In this document: positions 53,414-60,428 of the stretch, piece after piece
Numbering within the stretch: the first letter of the stretch is position 1
How the letters are laid out: every line of letters begins with the position of its first letter
Program-made: the position numbers and the translations under genes
Notes under the pieces: model-generated
The model's input: only the letters and a program-made list of their open reading frames with translations
Told to the model about the DNA's origin: nothing
The model's database searches: none
Origin: an uncultured Candidatus Saccharibacteria bacterium
GTDB lineage: Bacteria; Patescibacteriota; Saccharimonadia; Saccharimonadales; UBA4665
Direction: 5' to 3'
DNA: 64,000 nucleotides
Assembly (NCBI GenBank): GCA_937892705.1
Contig: CALBGR010000017.1
Location: 62,001 to 126,000 of the forward strand

Positions 53414-53541
53414 CTAACCAACACAATACTACGCTAGTATAACAGATAACTATCCCTGTTTGTAGATACTCTCTCTAGATTAATTGTTAGAAAAAAGATA
53501 GCATAGCAATATAAACGCTTACGACAACAAGGAGAACAGTT

Positions 53542-53694
53542 TTGCAAAAGAAAAGTTATTTTATTGCAGGCATCGGTGCTGGTATATTAATCACCGTATT
53601 TATACTTAAATTTTTTGCAATTTCGTGGCTTTTAGTGAGTACAGGAGCACTGCTGCTAATTCTTAGTGGCACCGGCACTAAGCTATCTAAATAA
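53542..53694 (+). CDS. Small membrane protein, 50 aa, TTG start
   Basis: TTG start with AAGGAG 7 nt upstream. The product MQKKSYFIAGIGAGILITVF... continues as two hydrophobic halves ('ILKFFAISWLLVSTGALLLILSG') and ends TGTKLSK, a likely one- or two-helix membrane peptide. It is the only gene-like frame in the 53414-53704 gap. It converges with the 186-aa membrane protein gene. Confidence 0.65.
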   Translation: MQKKSYFIAGIGAGILITVFILKFFAISWLLVSTGALLLILSGTGTKLSK

Positions 53695-53704
53695 ACATTA
53701 GACA

Positions 53705-54265
53705 TCACTTGAGTTTTACTAAGTGTCTAAACCCAAGCAGTGTCAGCACGGCCATAACACCAGCACCAACAAATGAAACTATTGCAGCAATCTTAGCTAA
53801 CATACCAAATACCCAGTATGAATAGCCACTGCCAAGCAGAATACCGCGCAATGTCTCGCCTTGGAACAGGGTGGTTTTTTGCTGCTGCAGTTTTTCGTTT
53901 GTTGGATTTTTCCTTGCCTCTTCGCTCACTTCAGCGTAAGTTTTACCGCCTGCAACCTGCTCTAGGTGCACTTTTATGTAATGATTGGCATACACCTTGG
54001 CCTGCTCACCATTAACCAGTTGCTGTCCAGCGTATTTGAGCATTTCTTTCTGGTCTGCTTCCGGCAGTGCAGCCAACGCCGGACTGTCCTTATCGGGAAA
54101 GAAGATCTTTTGTGCTGATAATTCTGTCTGCACCTGATTGGTCGCAAATTTGTAGCCGTACCACATTAGACACCCAACAACCACTAAGACAACTGTTGTT
54201 GCTATACCCAGTAAAATAAACACTTTATCAATTGCTTTTCTTTCTATTTTTGTCTTTGTTGCCAT
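53705..54265 (-). CDS. Conserved-looking membrane protein, 186 aa
   Basis: Two membrane helices, near the N-terminus ('VFILLGIATTVVLVVVGCLMWYGY') and the C-terminus ('IAAIVSFVGAGVMAVLTLLGF'), with a ~110-residue soluble domain between. That domain is rich in charged and Gln residues ('ALAALPEADQKEMLKYAGQQLVNGEQAKVYANHYI'). Family not firmly recognised; function unknown. Confidence 0.65.
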   Translation of the reverse strand: MATKTKIERKAIDKVFILLGIATTVVLVVVGCLMWYGYKFATNQVQTELSAQKIFFPDKDSPALAALPEADQKEMLKYAGQQLVNGEQAKVYANHYIKVHLEQVAGGKTYAEVSEEARKNPTNEKLQQQKTTLFQGETLRGILLGSGYSYWVFGMLAKIAAIVSFVGAGVMAVLTLLGFRHLVKLK

Positions 54266-54374
54266 ATTTATTTCCTACACTGTTACTTCGAAGATAAGTA
54301 TAACCGCTTTACCGCTTACTACACAATGCTCTTGCTTGGTATCAATTTTTACAAACTACAGCTTGACACTTTCT

Positions 54375-54800
54375 TTACCAATCTAAATGCTCTAGTGCAG
54401 GACATATTTTTTTCGTCCCCAAAAGACCAAGAAGCTTCGATACCTTTTCAGGACCAGTACATTCTATAGTTCTCTGTGCAGCGTCAGCATATATCTTCTG
54501 CCGTCGTTTGTCGCCTATCGAGTTTTTATTATGTCTTCCTAAGATAATTGTTTTAGATGACTGACCATCTTCTGATATATACCGAACCGCAAGAGTAAGG
54601 CCAGGCTCCCCAGACGCAGCCCTAGCCATATATTGCTCTCTAATTGCTTTCTCAATTGGAAAGCCCATTAATGGACAGTCTTCACAAGGACTGAGCCTTA
54701 GGCTAGTATCTACATCCTCTATCGTAGCCTCATCTTTTGCTATTTCTTCCTCTATTGCCCGTTCCAAGGCGTCATAGTAAGCTGGGTTATAATCTTCCAT
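54375..54800 (-). CDS. Hypothetical protein, 141 aa
   Basis: An acidic N-terminus, a CxxC pair ('SPCEDCPLMGFP') and a C-terminal basic/helical part ending 'KICPALEHLDW'. No family recognised. It stands alone with its own AT-rich flanks; the 54801-54905 interval shows no gene. Confidence 0.5.
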   Translation of the reverse strand: MEDYNPAYYDALERAIEEEIAKDEATIEDVDTSLRLSPCEDCPLMGFPIEKAIREQYMARAASGEPGLTLAVRYISEDGQSSKTIILGRHNKNSIGDKRRQKIYADAAQRTIECTGPEKVSKLLGLLGTKKICPALEHLDW

Positions 54801-54905
54801 ACATTTTAGCTAACACTACCCGACATCCATTTGCAAGCATAACAAGCATAAACATATAACACCCTACAAGCCACAAAAGCTAACACTGCACTAAAGTCGA
54901 ATTAA

Positions 54906-55274
54906 TTAGAATACACCGTTCGAATTTGGTGAATCTTTGATATCTTCTTGGGAAGCTTCCCACGATTCAATAATTTTGTCGCCTTCAAAACGAAAAATAT
55001 GTATCAGAGACCAGTCGTTATCAGATATTCCCGAAACTCTGCAATGCACTGCTACTAAGTCGTCATCTTCTAGAGCACGAAGTACCTGAATTGTCTTGCC
55101 AGGAAAATCTTTAGCATTCTTCTCCATCTCTTCTAGCAACGTTTCACGATCACCTTTAAAGTAAGCGTTGTGATGATAGAAGTCAGGATGGATATATTTA
55201 CTAAACGCCTCCCGCACTTTATCCGCTGAAGAAACCATTGTAAGAAAATCTACCGCGATAGCTTTTCTGTTCAT
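54906..55274 (-). CDS. SnoaL/NTF2-like protein
   Basis: 122 aa from the ATG at 55274. 'FSKYIHPDFYHHNAYFKGDRETL' and 'VAVHCRVSGISDNDWSLIHIFRFEGDKIIESWEASQ' match the SnoaL-like (nuclear transport factor 2 fold) group, which binds or transforms small molecules. TGC-TATCAT (55281-55286) lies 6 nt before this ATG, so the upstream in-frame ATGs are unlikely. It is the last chromosomal gene before the integrated element. Confidence 0.8.
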   Translation of the reverse strand: MNRKAIAVDFLTMVSSADKVREAFSKYIHPDFYHHNAYFKGDRETLLEEMEKNAKDFPGKTIQVLRALEDDDLVAVHCRVSGISDNDWSLIHIFRFEGDKIIESWEASQEDIKDSPNSNGVF

Positions 55275-55397
55275 ATGCATATGATAGCACATCACCTTAT
55301 ATACACATTCAATACACGAATACGCAGAATTACATTAGGGCACAACCAACTTAGCAAAACAATGAGCAAAGCAAACAGCACAAACCTCCATAAAACA

Positions 55398-55436
55398 AAA
55401 AAGAGCCTTTCGGCTCCTAACTCTCAAACCTGGTGC
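55398..55436 (+). repeat. Left attachment site (attL)
   Basis: Starts with a 19-bp core AAAAAGAGCCTTTCGGCTC identical to 61881-61899, then 14 of 20 matching bases ending TGGTGC. Left of it the sequence is chromosomal; right of it lies the end of the recombinase frame. Confidence 0.7.
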
Positions 55437-55541
55437 AACATCGTTGACGCATTGCAAACGTCTGCTGTTGCGGCACTCAATGATTATAAACTGAAACACC
55501 TCGTAGAACAATTCCAGCTATCGGGTAATTTGATTTAATAC
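55398..55541 (+). pseudogene. Detached 3' end of the recombinase gene
   Basis: Continuing the recombinase frame across the core gives KKSLSAPNSQTWC... then 'NIVDALQTSAVAALNDYKLK' and 'HLVEQFQLSGNLI' to a TAA at 55536-55538. It has no start signal here, and a terminator lies 44 bp beyond the stop. In the excised circle it would be the last 40 codons of the recombinase. See the finding on the split recombinase. Confidence 0.6.
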
Positions 55542-55581
55542 ACCCCTCGTTTCAAACTTGGGCAAGAGTGGTACAAGTGTA

Positions 55582-55602
55582 GGGCAAAAATGCCCGTTTT
55601 TT
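55582..55602 (+). terminator. Rho-independent terminator, plus strand
   Basis: GGGCA-AAAA-TGCCC followed by GTTTTTT. No complete plus-strand gene precedes it in the integrated state; in the circle it would terminate the recombinase transcript. Confidence 0.8.
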
Positions 55603-55637
55603 ATGTCTGATATTTTGATGTTTTATACAGGGGGTCT

Positions 55638-55649
55638 GGTATATATACC
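55638..55649. other. 12-bp perfect palindrome GGTATATATACC
   Basis: Self-complementary AT-rich site in the 280-bp non-coding stretch between the recombinase tail and the CFI-box gene (55539-55818). This stretch also holds GC-richer hairpin-prone sequence and is the best place for a replication origin or regulatory site of the element. Confidence 0.4.
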
Positions 55650-55818
55650 TCTGTTTTGTCTTGCCAAGCGGCGTGAGTGGGGCTATTTTCAAGGATTGAA
55701 AAAAAGTAAAAACAGCACAGCTATGGCGGGGTAGTCGCCCTCTATTTCTGCAAACCTACACTCCGCCGTGTATATGCCTAATTTGTCGGAGTAATTTCGC
55801 CAGCGTTTTTTAAGACAG

Positions 55819-56766
55819 TTACTTGAACCACTCTATGACACGAACCATCGGCTTTATATGAAACTCGCGTATGTAGCCTCGCAACAAGGACTTGTCTTTA
55901 ATAAAGTCAGCTGCAACTGGTCCGACTTTGTAGTAACCATCTACAAAACTACCACCAACAGCATTTGTTTTGAGGTTGTTATCTCTAAAATCACGTAGCA
56001 CATCTAGGTCATGCGTTAAGTGTGTGCCGTATGCCGCTGTCGCTATAAAGCAATCGCTATCTTTTTTCTCATCAGACTTTTCAACTGCTGGCTTCCATTT
56101 CTCATCACCAGCATATTTACCGACTTGCGGATGCTTGTTGTCGGTAGAACCAAACCACAAGATATTATATGCACCATCATCCTTAGACGCTTCGCCAGTA
56201 TCGTAATTAAATCCGCCAGTATATGATGCCACTAAATGCACATCCTTTTTGTCAAAAACTTCTTTTTGTTTGGCTTTGAATGCGTTAACGGCTTTTCTGT
56301 AGGCTAACTGCTGGGAATTAAGATAGGAGTCGGGTATATCATTGTTCAGTGCCGTAAGGGACTCTCTAAATCTATCTTCGGTACTACCAGAAAAGTAGTC
56401 TTTGTCCTCTGGCATACCCTTAATGCCAGTATCGTACTCCAGCACTTCCTTGTCAGTATAAATAGTAGCCCCAAATTCAGGCTTGCCCTCTTTTTTGGCT
56501 ATGTCGGTTAGTATGCTTTTGACGGTATCCTTAAAAGCTTCGCTAGATAAATCAACAGGGTCAATCAGTACGTAATAGTCAGTGTTCTTGGCAACGCCAA
56601 CATTGTCTTTAGTCTGTACAATCTCGTATTTTGGCGTATCTGCTTGGGCATTTAAGCTGGTATTACCTAATGCAAACGCAAAGCCGTGTAAGCCAACAAT
56701 CATTAAGGCAGCTACCATGAGCCGCTTACGCCAACTTCTAGGGTTTTTCTGTTGCTGTTCTGGCAT
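55819..56766 (-). CDS. Exported CFI-box-CTERM protein
   Basis: 315 aa with a strong GAGGAGGTGA ribosome-binding site. A basic N-terminus and signal/anchor helix (about residues 16-34, ends LNAQA), then an exported domain with 'YYVLIDPVDLSSEAFKDTVKSIL' (TPM-like in look) and a C-terminal CFI box: 'CFIATAAYGTHLTHDLDVL', 'RDFRDNNLKTNAVGGSFVDG' and 'YYKVGPVAADFI'. CFI-box domains occur at the ends of many bacterial surface or exported proteins; their function is unknown. On a mobile element it may alter the host surface or block superinfection (inference). Confidence 0.8.
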   Translation of the reverse strand: MPEQQQKNPRSWRKRLMVAALMIVGLHGFAFALGNTSLNAQADTPKYEIVQTKDNVGVAKNTDYYVLIDPVDLSSEAFKDTVKSILTDIAKKEGKPEFGATIYTDKEVLEYDTGIKGMPEDKDYFSGSTEDRFRESLTALNNDIPDSYLNSQQLAYRKAVNAFKAKQKEVFDKKDVHLVASYTGGFNYDTGEASKDDGAYNILWFGSTDNKHPQVGKYAGDEKWKPAVEKSDEKKDSDCFIATAAYGTHLTHDLDVLRDFRDNNLKTNAVGGSFVDGYYKVGPVAADFIKDKSLLRGYIREFHIKPMVRVIEWFK

Positions 56767-56796
56767 AATCTCACCTCCTCACTACTTTATTTGATT

Positions 56797-56813
56797 GCTA
56801 ACTATTTGTTAGC
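56797..56813. promoter_or_regulatory. Inverted repeat, probable repressor operator 1
   Basis: GCTAAC-TATTT-GTTAGC, 30 bp upstream of the CFI-box gene start in the divergent region shared with the XRE gene. Confidence 0.6.
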
Positions 56814-56854
56814 AAATGTTCTGTTATCAAAGATACCATATTTGTCTGTTACTG

Positions 56855-56869
56855 CTAACACAGTGTTAG
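56855..56869. promoter_or_regulatory. Inverted repeat, probable repressor operator 2
   Basis: CTAACAC-A-GTGTTAG, a perfect 7+1+7 palindrome sharing the CTAAC/GTTAG half site with operator 1 and lying 27 bp before the XRE repressor ATG. Confidence 0.65.
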
Positions 56870-56896
56870 TGGTCTAACTGTCCTCACACACGTAGT

Positions 56897-57142
56897 TTGG
56901 ACAGTGGAATGAAACGCAATTCTAGGGAGCTGCACCTATTGCAGCTAAAGCTCGGCAAACGTGTGCAAGATATACGTAAACGCAAGAACCTCACACAAGA
57001 GGGTCTTGCTGCTATCTCTGGGCTTGACAGAGTTTCAATCGGCTATATTGAGCAAGGTAGACGAGCACCGCAATTAAGTACGCTGCTGATACTTTTAAAG
57101 AGTTTGCAAGTAAAACTATCTGAGTTTTTTGACGGCATTTAG
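56897..57142 (+). CDS. XRE family transcriptional repressor
   Basis: 81 aa: 'LGKRVQDIRKRKNLTQEGLAAISGLDRVSIGYIEQGRRAPQLSTLLILLKSLQVKL' is a complete helix-turn-helix of the XRE/Cro type with no other domain. The ATG lies in a region with two matching palindromes, so autoregulation and control of the divergent CFI-box gene are likely. Its stop overlaps the convergent excisionase-like gene by 4 bp. Confidence 0.9.
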   Translation: MDSGMKRNSRELHLLQLKLGKRVQDIRKRKNLTQEGLAAISGLDRVSIGYIEQGRRAPQLSTLLILLKSLQVKLSEFFDGI

Positions 57143-57348
57143 CCTTGTTGTTTCTTTAGTAAGTTCATAATGTCTTCACGCCTGTACCGCCTATCTCGGC
57201 GTGTGCCAAAACGCACGGCTACTAGGTAGCCTTTTGCATCCCATTTTCTGAGCGTGTTCGGATGGCAGTTTAGTATCTCGCTCGCTTGCTTGAGCGTCAG
57301 TAACTTCGGCTGCTTTTTCTCAGATTGTGTCATACTATAACTATACAC
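57139..57348 (-). CDS. Excisionase-like MerR-type helix-turn-helix protein
   Basis: 69 aa: 'LTLKQASEILNCHPNTLRKWDAKGYLVAVRFGTRRDRRYRREDI' is the DNA-binding domain of the helix_turn_helix_17/excisionase group. It is the candidate recombination directionality factor of the element. TATAGT lies 6 nt before the ATG, so it is probably leaderless like the host's genes. Confidence 0.85.
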   Translation of the reverse strand: MYSYSMTQSEKKQPKLLTLKQASEILNCHPNTLRKWDAKGYLVAVRFGTRRDRRYRREDIMNLLKKQQG

Positions 57349-57367
57349 GACTTGCTACGGCAAGACT

Positions 57368-58657
57368 ATGAGTGAAGTGATGAAGAACAGTGAAGAAAAG
57401 AATGATAAACAACGTAAAAAGCCGCAAAAACGAGCGGCAGATAAAGCACGCCGCCCAAAAAATACAAAAGGCAAAAAACCTACAGAAATTAAGATACTCA
57501 ACGATGATGGCACAGTAAAAAGAACTATCAACATCTCTAATAGCGGCAACAGTCTTACCTTTGGTCAATACAAAGAGCTTAGAAAAAAAGACCCCAATTT
57601 ACTGACCGCCAAAGAAAAGAAACAGCTAGAAGAAACTCAGAAACAGTTACGCAAGATGACTGAGAGCCTAGTGAGTAAGTACGACTTTAGTGCAATGACC
57701 AGTGCAATACAGGGCATTTACAAGCTGTCGCCAGCCTTTCAGACATTACAAGCCATTGACACATCACCTATTTTGAAAATAGCGACAGACGCACAAAGAC
57801 TATCTATTGCAACACAGCCAGCATTATCAAAGGCACTTAGCATCCAAGCAACACTAGCACCCGCATTAGAGGCAATCTATAAAAGCACTCTATTCACGCA
57901 AAACCAATTTACCGCACTCGCTGCTATACAAAAGTCGTTAGCAGGCTTTCCGACAGAGAGCACAATAGCTGCAATCAAGAGCATACAAGACGCTTTTCAA
58001 GCACCGCTTATAGCCAAAACGATGTTTGCGGATTTTCATACTGCACACGAACGCATACTACGCAGCCTAAGGTTTGATATTGGCTCACTTACGGCAAGTA
58101 TTGAGTTTAGTAGGCTTGAAACAGTAGATGTTGCACTAGATGATGTTGTAACTGATGATGACAACCTTAGAGCGTCAGCAACAGCCACCCAAACCAACAA
58201 TGCTGGCAACATAACATTTGTTGATAACGCAAACCTCGTACTTGCCTTTAACGATTTAAAGCAAGAAGTACACGATTTACGGCAGCAGCTGCTTGCCCGT
58301 GATAATCAACAAGGGCAGCGACTTATTGCACCATCAACGGTACACTTCAAACGCTCAACAACCACAATACAGATAGGTAATTTCAGGGTAAGTGCCACTC
58401 TTAGCTCCAAGCAAACACAATTTGCCCGAACAGTTATCGGCTCGCCAGACAATATAGGTAAGCGATGGGATATTGACGACCTGATATTTGAGGTATTCGG
58501 CGAACGGATTGATAACAACGAGCTTAACTGGATAAAAAAGATACGTAGTTATATTTGGCAGTTCAATCAAAAAGTTATGATTGCCTCAGGCGGCACTATG
58601 CCTGATTATCTCGTGCTTGATGGCATTGAGGTTTACGTCAATCCAGACTATCTCTAA
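57368..58657 (+). CDS. Unknown 429-aa element protein, possible C-terminal DNA-binding domain
   Basis: A very basic N-terminus (Lys/Arg-rich to ~residue 38), a helical Ala/Gln-rich centre with loosely repeated 'AIQxSLAxFPTESTIAAIKSIQDAF'-type stretches (about residues 90-220), a short coiled coil ('LVLAFNDLKQEVHDLRQQLLARD') and a C-terminal part 'RWDIDDLIFEVFGERIDN...IKKIRSYIWQFNQKV' that reads like a winged-helix domain. No family recognised. A structural, partition or host-takeover role is possible but unsupported. Confidence 0.6.
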   Translation: MSEVMKNSEEKNDKQRKKPQKRAADKARRPKNTKGKKPTEIKILNDDGTVKRTINISNSGNSLTFGQYKELRKKDPNLLTAKEKKQLEETQKQLRKMTESLVSKYDFSAMTSAIQGIYKLSPAFQTLQAIDTSPILKIATDAQRLSIATQPALSKALSIQATLAPALEAIYKSTLFTQNQFTALAAIQKSLAGFPTESTIAAIKSIQDAFQAPLIAKTMFADFHTAHERILRSLRFDIGSLTASIEFSRLETVDVALDDVVTDDDNLRASATATQTNNAGNITFVDNANLVLAFNDLKQEVHDLRQQLLARDNQQGQRLIAPSTVHFKRSTTTIQIGNFRVSATLSSKQTQFARTVIGSPDNIGKRWDIDDLIFEVFGERIDNNELNWIKKIRSYIWQFNQKVMIASGGTMPDYLVLDGIEVYVNPDYL

Positions 58658-58714
58658 TCAGTAAAAACTGAGTTTTCCACAGATTTAAATAACTTAAATA
58701 GACGTTTCTTTGTA

Positions 58715-58933
58715 ATGGGTATTGTGCAAGAAAAGCAGAATAACCACCAGCAAAGAAAGGCTACGAAACCGCAGGCAGCGGAACTAAGCGAGCAAGCAAT
58801 TCGTAACTTGGTCGGTTTCTTTGACGTGCTTATTCAAATGGACTTTGCACAGAAACATAAGCAAAAGCAACGTAATGAAAGGAACGATGAAGATGACAAC
58901 GATATACAAAATACTCCAAGTGTCGCTGCGTAA
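58715..58933 (+). CDS. Small hypothetical element protein, 72 aa
   Basis: Charged, Gln/Lys/Asn-rich, with one short helix ('LSEQAIRNLVGFFDVLIQMDFAQ'). No family recognised and no membrane segment. It overlaps the following small ORF by 47 bp in another frame, so one of the two may not be real. Confidence 0.4.
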   Translation: MGIVQEKQNNHQQRKATKPQAAELSEQAIRNLVGFFDVLIQMDFAQKHKQKQRNERNDEDDNDIQNTPSVAA

Positions 58934-59021
58934 GCTAATTGACTGGCTTATGACGGCTTGGCTATGGGCAAACAAGCACGAGAAAGCCGCTGAGGAGCGT
59001 AAAAAGTATGGTCGTAAGTGA
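58887..59021 (+). CDS. Small amphipathic element protein, 44 aa
   Basis: ATG at 58887 (or 58893) after AAAGGAACG. The product 'MKMTTIYKILQVSLRKLIDWL' and on has an aromatic amphipathic helix ('LIDWLMTAWLWANKHEK') and a basic tail. In a phage-like element this could be a small membrane or coat-type peptide, but I have no direct evidence. It overlaps the SpoVG-like gene by 14 bp. Confidence 0.5.
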   Translation: MKMTTIYKILQVSLRKLIDWLMTAWLWANKHEKAAEERKKYGRK

Positions 59022-59319
59022 AGTAAACATTACGCCAGTCAAACCGACTGACGGGCTTGTAGCCTTTGCAAGTTGTGTGATTGGCGGGCAGCTGTATCTT
59101 GGCTCGCTCGGCATACACCAACGGCTAGACGGTACAGGGTATCGCATAACGTATCCGACTAAAAAAGTTGGCTCAAGACAGCTCAACTTTTACCACCCTC
59201 TAACCAAAGAGGCTGGCAAGTTAATTGAACAAGCGATAGTTGCCAAGTGCAACGAGCTATTTGAAAGAAGTGATGAAACGTATGGTAGACACAGTAAAAA
59301 TACTCATACCCGTACGTAA
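59008..59319 (+). CDS. SpoVG-like protein
   Basis: 103 aa. 'VNITPVKPTDGLVAFASCVIGGQLYLGSLGIHQRLDGTGYRITYPTKK' follows the SpoVG fold pattern, a small nucleic-acid-binding domain found in Firmicutes chromosomes and in phage-like elements next to replication genes. It sits directly upstream of the replication protein gene and overlaps its start. Confidence 0.78.
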   Translation: MVVSEVNITPVKPTDGLVAFASCVIGGQLYLGSLGIHQRLDGTGYRITYPTKKVGSRQLNFYHPLTKEAGKLIEQAIVAKCNELFERSDETYGRHSKNTHTRT

Positions 59320-60403
59320 CCCGCTTCTCTTTGACAACGGCAGGTTTTCGCCTAGCCTTGAGATACTCGTAAATAGCAGGGGCTTTGGCAAGTCAATGCT
59401 CAACCCCTCGCCCACGTACGCCAAGATGGGCAAGTATATGCCACGTCTTACGATGTACAAGCGAGTGCGAAAGACCGTTGAATACCAGTTAGCAGTTGAG
59501 TTTTCAGCACCCAAGATGCTGTTCGGCAATAACTTTGACGAACTGCAAGAAAGTGATTTTGACGCACTGCTCACGGCACTGCAATCAGCATTGTACGAGC
59601 TAACTGGTCATAAGTTCTTCAAGCCACAGCTTGCCCACGCCGACATTGCGGCTTGGCACCCATCTAAGAACATTGTGTTTCTTGACTACACCTCGTGCCA
59701 AACCATTTTGAACACGATGGGCAAGCTGGACGTTAGCAAGACGTATGACCTGCAAAAAACTGACTTTCGTGATGGACACGTGGTACACATTCACGCCAAC
59801 TCACTTGATATAGCCTTTTACGACAAAATGGCTGACCTGCTAAAAGCAAAGAAAAGCGGCAAGCGTGCTTTTGAGAACGACAGCACCGTGCAGCTCAATT
59901 TACTTGAGGGTTTATCTGAATACCGACCAATGGAAGTATTCAGGTATGAAGTACGTTTTGTCGGTAGAGCCTCTATCAAGCGAGCCTACCCCGAACTAAA
60001 GGAATGGACGTTTGAGAACCTATACAAAAAGCAGTTATGCCAAGACACGCTGCTCAAGCATTGGAACAAGCTGACAAGCAATGTAGATATCCTGGCACTG
60101 GACGTAAAAGAACCGTATGAGCTACTGCAAAACTACATTGAGGCAAACCAAGATGCAACACCACAAGCTGCACTCACGGCAGTAGCAGGGTTGCTCATTA
60201 TAAGTCAGGCAGGTGCGGTTGGCTTACGCAACACGCTTGAAGCTCGCTACGGCAAGCAGGCATGGTATCGCATAAAGCCGCTACTAAAAGCACCGCAGGC
60301 ATACCGCTTTCAATCATTCGTACGCATTGATGAGGCATTGCAGCGGTTTACCCCTACACGTATGTCTGACTTTATTAAAAACATTGAAAATAGTGGTAAG
60401 TAA
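59273..60403 (+). CDS. Replication protein, filamentous-phage gene II/X family (Phage_CRI-like)
   Basis: 376 aa from ATG 59273 (373 from 59282, 'MVDTVKILIPVRNPLLF'). The opening resembles the phage/plasmid replication protein gene II/X group, followed by 'AHADIAAWHPSKNIVFLDY', 'FRYEVRFVGRASIKRAYP' and a helical C-terminus. These proteins nick a double-stranded origin and start rolling-circle replication. The assignment rests on the N-terminal pattern, length (M13 gpII ~410 aa) and context; I cannot point to the catalytic Tyr. Confidence 0.65.
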   Translation: MKRMVDTVKILIPVRNPLLFDNGRFSPSLEILVNSRGFGKSMLNPSPTYAKMGKYMPRLTMYKRVRKTVEYQLAVEFSAPKMLFGNNFDELQESDFDALLTALQSALYELTGHKFFKPQLAHADIAAWHPSKNIVFLDYTSCQTILNTMGKLDVSKTYDLQKTDFRDGHVVHIHANSLDIAFYDKMADLLKAKKSGKRAFENDSTVQLNLLEGLSEYRPMEVFRYEVRFVGRASIKRAYPELKEWTFENLYKKQLCQDTLLKHWNKLTSNVDILALDVKEPYELLQNYIEANQDATPQAALTAVAGLLIISQAGAVGLRNTLEARYGKQAWYRIKPLLKAPQAYRFQSFVRIDEALQRFTPTRMSDFIKNIENSGK

Positions 60404-60428
60404 TGTTAAGTTAGTAAGGAGTAAAGAT

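Noticed and set aside
55398..55436. Left repeat as merely another copy of a common terminator hairpin
   Set aside because: The match extends beyond the hairpin to 33 of 39 bases, keeps the recombinase reading frame, and has a tail and terminator beyond it. Chance reuse of a terminator would not explain all three, though it remains possible.
60327..60428. Upstream extension of the recombinase frame
   Set aside because: It overlaps the replication protein gene in another frame, while AAGGAG precedes the ATG at 60429, which gives the normal resolvase N-terminus.
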